The notes under the pieces were generated by a model. It ran no database searches. It saw only the letters and a program-made list of their open reading frames with translations, and had not been told where the DNA came from. From Pseudomonadota bacterium (GTDB lineage: Bacteria; Pseudomonadota; Alphaproteobacteria; Caulobacterales; Caulobacteraceae): a stretch of DNA of 64,000 bases. Shown here one piece after another: positions 59,482 through 64,000 of the stretch. Positions within the stretch are counted from its first letter, which is position 1; every line of letters begins with the position of its first letter. The stretch spans positions 71,093 through 135,092 of the forward strand of contig JAEXZS010000004.1 of NCBI GenBank assembly GCA_023451375.1, written 5' to 3'. A program made the translations under genes and the position numbers.

Positions 59482-59850
59482 CTATCGGTCCTCGTCTTCC
59501 CCGGCCTCGACATAGGGTTCCGACGGAGCCGGGGTCCCTTGCGCCTTGGCCTGCGCCATCAGCCGGTTGGCTGTGCGGCGCGCCATGTAAATCGACAATG
59601 CGAAGCCCGCGAGGACCCCGCCGATCAAACCCCACGGGCGGGTCCCCAGGACCCAATCCGCGATGAACCCGAACGCCAGCCCCACCAGCACGCCGCCGAT
59701 CAGCTCGGCGATGATCTTGTAGGCCTGACCCGCCACGGCGTGACCGGTCAGTTCGGCGGATTTCTCCGCCGTCGTCCGCGCCTCCAATTCGGATGCGCTT
59801 TTCTGGAGGCGTTTGATCGCCTCTTCGCGCGATTCCTGCATAGGGGACAT
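59482..59850 (-). CDS. atpI: ATP synthase assembly protein AtpI
   Basis: A 122-residue membrane protein with two helices (IIAELIGGVLVGLAFGFIAD and GLIGGVLAGFALSIYMA) joined by the short loop TRPWG, typical of AtpI/AtpQ, which helps assemble the c ring and may bind Mg2+. The N-terminal 40 residues are hydrophilic and helical. It is the first gene of the atpI-B-E-F'-F operon. ATG 59850 and a second ATG three codons later are both possible starts. Confidence 0.9.
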   Translation of the reverse strand: MSPMQESREEAIKRLQKSASELEARTTAEKSAELTGHAVAGQAYKIIAELIGGVLVGLAFGFIADWVLGTRPWGLIGGVLAGFALSIYMARRTANRLMAQAKAQGTPAPSEPYVEAGEDEDR

Positions 59851-59906
59851 GGCCTGTGCGCTCAGCGCCCGATCGGTGCGTCCGGGCGGGTCTGAATTCG
59901 GCGCGG

Positions 59907-59935
59907 AAACTAATCGTGAGCGGGCGATAGGTCAA
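59907..59935 (-). promoter_or_regulatory. Candidate promoter of the atp (F0) operon
   Basis: On the minus strand TTGACC (59930-59935) and TAGTTT (59907-59912) are 17 bases apart, ending about 57 bases before the atpI start. The -35 is good and the -10 moderate. The 242-base divergent region to ispH holds no other clear candidate on this strand. Confidence 0.35.
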
Positions 59936-60092
59936 GGCGTCGCTGACTTGAGCTAAGCCCTTGCGTGGAATGGGTTTTCTTTAGCTGCATCGCGGGCGTG
60001 ACGAAGCGCCGCTCTCCAATACGTGAGAATCCTCGCCCTTGCGTCGCGTGGGCCGATGGCAGCGGACCGCCGGAACGACTAGGTTGCCGTCC

Positions 60093-61064
60093 ATGAACGC
60101 CCACGTGCCCCCGCCCGCCCTTCAACGCCGCCCCATCGCCGTGCGGCTGGCGACGCCGCGCGGATTCTGCGCCGGGGTGGACCGCGCCATCCAGATCGTC
60201 GAGCGGGCGATCGAGAAATTCGGCGCGCCGGTCTATGTGCGGCACGAGATCGTGCACAACCGGCACGTGGTCGAGCGGCTGAAGGCCATGGGCGCCGTCT
60301 TCGTCAAGGAGTTGGACGAATGCCCCGACGACCGGCCGGTGGTCTTCTCCGCCCACGGCGTGCCCAAGTCAGTCCCGGCCGACGCCCGGGCGCGCGAACT
60401 GCTGTTCCTCGACGCCACCTGCCCGCTGGTGTCCAAGGTCCACGTGGAGGCCGAGCGCCACCACGCCGCCGGCCGCCACATCATCCTGATCGGCCATGCC
60501 GGCCATCCCGAGGTCATCGGCACCATGGGCCAGTTGCCGCAAGGCGCCATCAGCCTGGTGGAGACCGAAGCCGACGCCGAGAGCTTTCAGCGGCCCGGCG
60601 ACCAGCCGCTGGCCTACGCCACCCAGACCACCCTGTCGGTGGATGACACCGTCGGCATTCTCAAGGTGCTGAAGCGGCGGTTTCCCGAGCTGCCGGACCC
60701 GCACAAGGAAGATATCTGCTACGCCACCACCAATCGACAGGAGGCGGTGAAGCGGCTGGGCGAAGGCTGCGAACTGGTGCTGGTGGTCGGATCAAAGAAC
60801 TCGTCGAACTCGGCCCGGCTGGTTGAGGTGGCGATGCGCGCCGGAGCCCGCGACGCCCGGCTGGTCGATGACGCGTCGCAGGTGGATTGGTCCTGGTTCG
60901 AGGGCGTCGAAACCGTCGGCGTCACCGCCGGGGCTTCCGCCCCGGAGCCTCTTATCGACGCGCTCGTGGAGGCCATCGGCGCGCGTTTCGAGGCAGTGGT
61001 GACCGAGGACGGCGGCGAACGCGAGACCGTCACCTTCAAGCTGCCGCGGCTGCTGACGAGCTGA
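60093..61064 (+). CDS. ispH: 4-hydroxy-3-methylbut-2-enyl diphosphate reductase
   Basis: Last enzyme of the non-mevalonate isoprenoid pathway, making IPP and DMAPP. The 323-residue protein has the three Fe-S cysteines in RGFCAGVDRA (C26), LDATCPLVSKVH and EDICYATTNRQ, the catalytic glutamate region in TQTTLS and the conserved VVGSKNSSNS and TAGASAPE. I chose ATG 60093, giving MNAHVPPPALQ; an upstream in-frame ATG at 60039 adds an Arg-rich tail with no ribosome site. Confidence 0.96.
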   Translation: MNAHVPPPALQRRPIAVRLATPRGFCAGVDRAIQIVERAIEKFGAPVYVRHEIVHNRHVVERLKAMGAVFVKELDECPDDRPVVFSAHGVPKSVPADARARELLFLDATCPLVSKVHVEAERHHAAGRHIILIGHAGHPEVIGTMGQLPQGAISLVETEADAESFQRPGDQPLAYATQTTLSVDDTVGILKVLKRRFPELPDPHKEDICYATTNRQEAVKRLGEGCELVLVVGSKNSSNSARLVEVAMRAGARDARLVDDASQVDWSWFEGVETVGVTAGASAPEPLIDALVEAIGARFEAVVTEDGGERETVTFKLPRLLTS

Positions 61065-61138
61065 GCGGCCGAGGGACCGCGATCCCATGCCTGCTCGCCT
61101 GAGCCGATAGGACTGGGCGAAGGGCGCTGGGCCGCGTC

Positions 61139-61810
61139 TCAGCCGTCGCTGTTGACGAAATCCTGCGCGAACTCGGGCGCGTCGTCTTCCAGCGGCAGCG
61201 TTCCGTCTTCGTCGTCCGCTTCCGAGGCGCGGGTGGGGTCCGGAACCTCGAAGCCGACCGGCAGCGACAGGTCCAGCAGACCCGCCGCCTTCATCTCCTG
61301 CACGCCCGGCAGGTCGTACAGGCTCGCCAGGCCGAAATGCTCCAGGAAGCGATCCGTCGTCGCATAGGTCACCGGCCGTCCCGGCGTCCGCCGCCGACCG
61401 CGCAGCCGCACGAAGCCCATCTCCAGCAGCAGGTCCAGCGTGCCCTTGGAGATGGAGACGCCCCGCACGCTTTCGATCTCGGCGCGGGTCACGGGCTGAT
61501 GGTAGGCGATGATGGCCAGGGTCTCCAGCGCGGCCTTGGACAGGCGGCGCGGCTCCTCGCGCTCCTCGGTCATCATGAAGGCCAGGTCCGGCGCGGTGCG
61601 GAAGCGCCAGCGGTCGGCCACGCACTCCAGCTCGACTCCCCGTCCCTCATACCTCGCGCGCAGGCCCGAGATGGCGCGCGCGACATTGCTCCCCTCCGGC
61701 AGACGCGCCGCGATCTCGGCGGCGGTCAGGGGTCCGGCGGCGGCGAACAGCAGCGCCTCGACCCGCCGCTCGATCTCGGCCTCGTCGGGTTGGAAGGACA
61801 GGTCGCTCAC
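61139..61810 (-). CDS. scpB: Segregation and condensation protein B
   Basis: A kleisin-interacting winged-helix subunit of the Smc-ScpAB condensin. The 223-residue protein has two winged helices: VEALLFAAAGPLTAAEIAARLP and LSKAALETLAIIAYHQPVTRAEIESVRGV, the family hallmark. The C-terminal 40 residues are acidic and disordered (ADDEDGTLPLEDDAPEF). Its ATG overlaps the scpA stop by 4 bases. tat genes, which often follow scpB in relatives, are absent; ispH converges instead. Confidence 0.95.
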   Translation of the reverse strand: MSDLSFQPDEAEIERRVEALLFAAAGPLTAAEIAARLPEGSNVARAISGLRARYEGRGVELECVADRWRFRTAPDLAFMMTEEREEPRRLSKAALETLAIIAYHQPVTRAEIESVRGVSISKGTLDLLLEMGFVRLRGRRRTPGRPVTYATTDRFLEHFGLASLYDLPGVQEMKAAGLLDLSLPVGFEVPDPTRASEADDEDGTLPLEDDAPEFAQDFVNSDG

Positions 61811-62628
61811 GGCGTCAGCTCCAGCGGCTGTCCCCGCCCGCGCCGTTTCAGATACAGTTCAGCGAAGGCCGCCGTCTGGCGCACGTCCATCGCCCCCTCC
61901 TTCACCAGCTCCAGGCTGGCCGACAGGGTGGAAGCCGTATAGCTGGCCTGGCTGGGCCCGTCTTCGTCCCGGCGATGCGGCGCCACCTTCTCCAGCGGCG
62001 TCCAGTCCCCCAGCTTCGGCATGACCCCGCGCAGCCAGTCGCGCGCGGCCTCCAGCGGAAAGGCCTCGACCCGTTGGCCCGGCGCATACCGCCTGGCCTC
62101 CTCGCGCCGCCGCTGCACCACATAGGCGCTCATCAGCTCGTACAGGCTGGCGTCGATCCGGTCGGACGGGATGATCACCGTCGCCTCCGGATCGCCGCGC
62201 GTGAAGACATCCCGCTTCAGCTGCGGCCGCGCCATCAGCTGTTCGACCGCCTTGCGCATCGCTTCCAGCTTCCGCAGGCGGAAGGCCAGGGCCGCGGCCA
62301 TCTCCTCGGCCGGCGGCTCCTCCGCCTTGCCCTTGTCCGCGCGCGGCAGCAGCAGGCGCGACTTCAGATAGGCCAGCCACGACGCCATCACGAGATAATC
62401 CGCCGCCAGGGCGAAGTTCCGCCGCCGCGCCTCGTGCACGAAGGCCAGGTACTGTTCCGCCAGCTGGGTGATCGACAGCTTCAGCAGATCGACCTTCTGC
62501 GTCCGCGCCAGCGCCAGCAGCACATGCAGCGGCCCTTCATAGCCGTCCAGATCGACCACGAAGGCCTCACGATCCTCGACCTCCGCCACGGCCGCGAAAT
62601 CCAGGTTCGGCTGGAAGGCTTCAGACAT
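61807..62628 (-). CDS. scpA: Segregation and condensation protein A
   Basis: The kleisin of the Smc-ScpAB complex. The 273-residue protein shows FVVDLDGYEGPLHVLLALARTQKVDLLKLSITQLAEQYL at the N-terminus, which binds the Smc neck, and a C-terminal winged helix ending FAELYLKRRGRGQPLELTP. It follows nagZ by 36 bases and overlaps scpB, so nagZ, scpA and scpB probably share a transcript. Confidence 0.95.
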   Translation of the reverse strand: MSEAFQPNLDFAAVAEVEDREAFVVDLDGYEGPLHVLLALARTQKVDLLKLSITQLAEQYLAFVHEARRRNFALAADYLVMASWLAYLKSRLLLPRADKGKAEEPPAEEMAAALAFRLRKLEAMRKAVEQLMARPQLKRDVFTRGDPEATVIIPSDRIDASLYELMSAYVVQRRREEARRYAPGQRVEAFPLEAARDWLRGVMPKLGDWTPLEKVAPHRRDEDGPSQASYTASTLSASLELVKEGAMDVRQTAAFAELYLKRRGRGQPLELTP

Positions 62629-62664
62629 GGCGGCCTGCCGCGGGTGGCGCTTCTTGCGGCCGGG

Positions 62665-63714
62665 TCACGCCTGCGCCTCGCCGACGTCAGGGCCGCACGC
62701 GGCGTCGGTCTTGCCCGTCATCGCGTGGAAGAAGCGTGCATGGGCCCCCGCCGCATCCAGCGGCTCCGGCGTCCGGACGATCCGCGCCATGGCCGCCTCC
62801 GCCCGCGTCCTGGCCCGCCCCTTCAGCTTGCCGGCGGCCTCCGCGACCTGCCGCATCTCGGCCAGGTCGCCGTTGCAGTGCAGGACCACGTCGCAGCCCG
62901 CCTTCAGGGCCTTGTGCGCCCTCTCGCCCAGCGACCCGCTCAGCGCCTGCATCGACAGGTCGTCGGTCAGGATCAGGCCGGCGAAGCCCAGGTGCTCCCG
63001 CATCAGCCGCACCGCCTTCCTCGACTGGGTCGCGGGACGCTTCCGGTCGATCGCGGCGAAGACGATGTGCGCCGTCATCGCCAGCGGCATGTCCGACATC
63101 GCCTTGAAGGGGCCGAAGTCCCAAGCGTCCAGGGTCTGCAAGTCGGCGTGGACGGTCGGCAGGTCCTTGTGGCTGTCCGCGAACGCCCGTCCGTGCCCCG
63201 GCATGTGCTTGACGCAGGGCAGCACCCCGCCCGCCAGCAACCCTTCCGCCGCCGCCCGGCCCAGCTGCGTCACCGTTTCGGGATCGCGGCCATAGGCGCG
63301 GTCGCCGACGATCTCGTGGGCGCCGGGAACCGGCACGTCCAGCACCGGCAGCAGGTCGACGTTGATCCCGACCTCGCGCAGGTCATTCGCCATCAGCCGC
63401 GCGCCCAGCCGCGCCAGTTCCCGCGCGGCCAGCGGATCGTTGGCCGCCTTCAGATAGGCGTCGCCCGGCGGATACTTCGGCCAGTGCGGCGGACCCATCC
63501 GCTGGACCCGGCCGCCTTCCTGATCGATCAGGATCGGCGCATCGGCATCGCCGATCACGGCCCGCATCTCCTCGGTCAGCGCCCGCACCTGCTCCGGCGT
63601 GTCGATGTTGCGCCGGAACAGGATGAAGCCCCACGGCCGCGCCTCGGCGAAGAAGGCCTGTTCCGCCTCCGTCAGCCGATGCCCGGCGCAGCCGTAGACG
63701 GCGGCCGAGGTCAC
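62665..63714 (-). CDS. nagZ: Beta-N-acetylhexosaminidase NagZ
   Basis: A glycoside hydrolase family 3 enzyme that releases GlcNAc from anhydromuropeptides in cell-wall recycling. The 349-residue protein has PILIDQEGGRVQRM, the signature CVKHMPGHGRAFADSHKDLP with its catalytic Asp/His pair, and the nucleophile D in LILTDDLSMQAL. The start is GTG 63714, overlapping the SPOR gene stop (GTGA). No AmpG or beta-lactamase gene is near. Confidence 0.95.
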   Translation of the reverse strand: MTSAAVYGCAGHRLTEAEQAFFAEARPWGFILFRRNIDTPEQVRALTEEMRAVIGDADAPILIDQEGGRVQRMGPPHWPKYPPGDAYLKAANDPLAARELARLGARLMANDLREVGINVDLLPVLDVPVPGAHEIVGDRAYGRDPETVTQLGRAAAEGLLAGGVLPCVKHMPGHGRAFADSHKDLPTVHADLQTLDAWDFGPFKAMSDMPLAMTAHIVFAAIDRKRPATQSRKAVRLMREHLGFAGLILTDDLSMQALSGSLGERAHKALKAGCDVVLHCNGDLAEMRQVAEAAGKLKGRARTRAEAAMARIVRTPEPLDAAGAHARFFHAMTGKTDAACGPDVGEAQA

Positions 63715-64000
63715 CGAACGATGCAGTCCCGGCCCGCGGCCTTCAGCGCGTTGCAGAAGGCGACCGCGCGATCGCGGCTCAGGCCCGCGAAGGACGTCCG
63801 GTACAGGGTCGACCCGCTGGAGGTGGTCACCTCCGTCACCCGCTTCTGCGCGCCCGAGGCGTACTGGCCGAAGCGGCCGGCGACGGCGGCGAACTCACGA
63901 TCCGCGATCTCGGTCGAGGAGAAGGCGCCGATCTGCACCGAGGCCGACCCGGTCGCGGCGGCGGGGGCCGGGGCCGGAGCGGGCGCGGTCGGAGCCGGCG
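63711..64000 (-). CDS. SPOR-domain protein, 3' part only
   Basis: The C-terminal end of a gene that continues past the right edge of the window. The visible 96 codons give a Pro/Ala-rich linker (PAPAPAPAAATGS) followed by a SPOR domain: SVQIGAFSSTEIADREFAAVAGRFGQY and LYRTSFAGLSRDRAVAFCNALKAAGRDCIV. SPOR domains bind denuded glycan strands at the division site. The two cysteines near the end may form a disulfide. The position directly before nagZ and scpAB is conserved in alphaproteobacteria. Confidence 0.9.
   Translation of the reverse strand, partial: PAPTAPAPAPAPAAATGSASVQIGAFSSTEIADREFAAVAGRFGQYASGAQKRVTEVTTSSGSTLYRTSFAGLSRDRAVAFCNALKAAGRDCIVR

Noticed and set aside
1..64000. tRNA, rRNA, CRISPR arrays and insertion sequences
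   Set aside because: No T-arm-like GGTTCGAATCC signature, no rRNA motif, no regularly spaced short repeats and no transposase frame were seen. The inverted repeats enclose no transposase.

Overview
The window is a GC-rich, densely packed chromosomal segment from an alphaproteobacterium, most likely a member of the Caulobacteraceae close to Brevundimonas. This rests on gene content rather than on a marker gene: an F0-only ATP synthase operon with b and b' subunits, class I lysyl-tRNA synthetase, a split glycine decarboxylase behind a tandem glycine riboswitch, DUF4170/DUF2239/DUF3035 proteins, and Caulobacter-like GCTA-type -10 elements. Almost everything is housekeeping or envelope biology. 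I see no phage, no transposase, no CRISPR array and no tRNA or rRNA gene.

Layout. 1-6.4 kb: mnmA, a WYL regulator with a VOC protein, a PLP enzyme, an HxlR regulator divergent from a thioesterase, a small lipoprotein and an alpha/beta hydrolase. 6.5-8.2 kb: queC-queE-queD for preQ0 synthesis. 8.4-13.7 kb: a soluble hybrid histidine kinase, a ligase-associated exonuclease, two coupled hotdog thioesterases, two unknown small proteins and an S24 repressor. 13.8-19.7 kb: an SH3b protein, lysS, DUF4126, a PhyH-type dioxygenase, a lipoprotein, queA and a coupled nucleotidyltransferase-like gene. 19.7-24.9 kb: PBP1A, ohr, cobS, a GIY-YIG protein and DUF2239, with palindromic repeats between them. 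24.9-25.7 kb is the only long stretch without a convincing gene; it holds a repeat and a candidate structured RNA. 25.7-31.8 kb: ATP-dependent ligase, an RcnB-like protein, a membrane hybrid kinase, bolA, a J-domain protein and small genes. 31.8-37.4 kb: a lipid A export and synthesis operon (ABC exporter, acyltransferase, waaA, lpxK) with a divergent CX5R phosphatase. 37.4-48.8 kb: exported amidohydrolase, L,D-transpeptidase, purD, xseA, lspA, argS, adenosine deaminase, pncA and fbp. 50.9-56.0 kb: glycine riboswitch and gcvT-gcvH-gcvPA-gcvPB. 57.2-59.9 kb: atpI-atpB-atpE-atpF'-atpF. 60.1-64 kb: ispH and a SPOR protein-nagZ-scpA-scpB operon cut by the window end.

The genes work in recognisable units: queuosine (queCED, queA) and mnmA act on tRNA wobble positions; the 32-37 kb operon finishes and exports lipid A-core; the gcv operon is glycine-inducible; the atp genes build the membrane half of ATP synthase; nagZ and scpAB link cell-wall recycling with chromosome segregation genes. 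Gene packing is tight: many starts overlap the previous stop by 1-4 bases, and several convergent pairs overlap at their 3' ends.

The least explained material is non-coding: three families of palindromic repeats, one of which occurs twice inside the gcv operon; a promoter of the DUF2239 gene overlapped by two direct repeats; a nested RNA-like fold at 25345-25503; and a hairpin that covers the ribosome binding site of a small membrane protein. These are inferences from reading the sequence and have not been tested by search or folding software.
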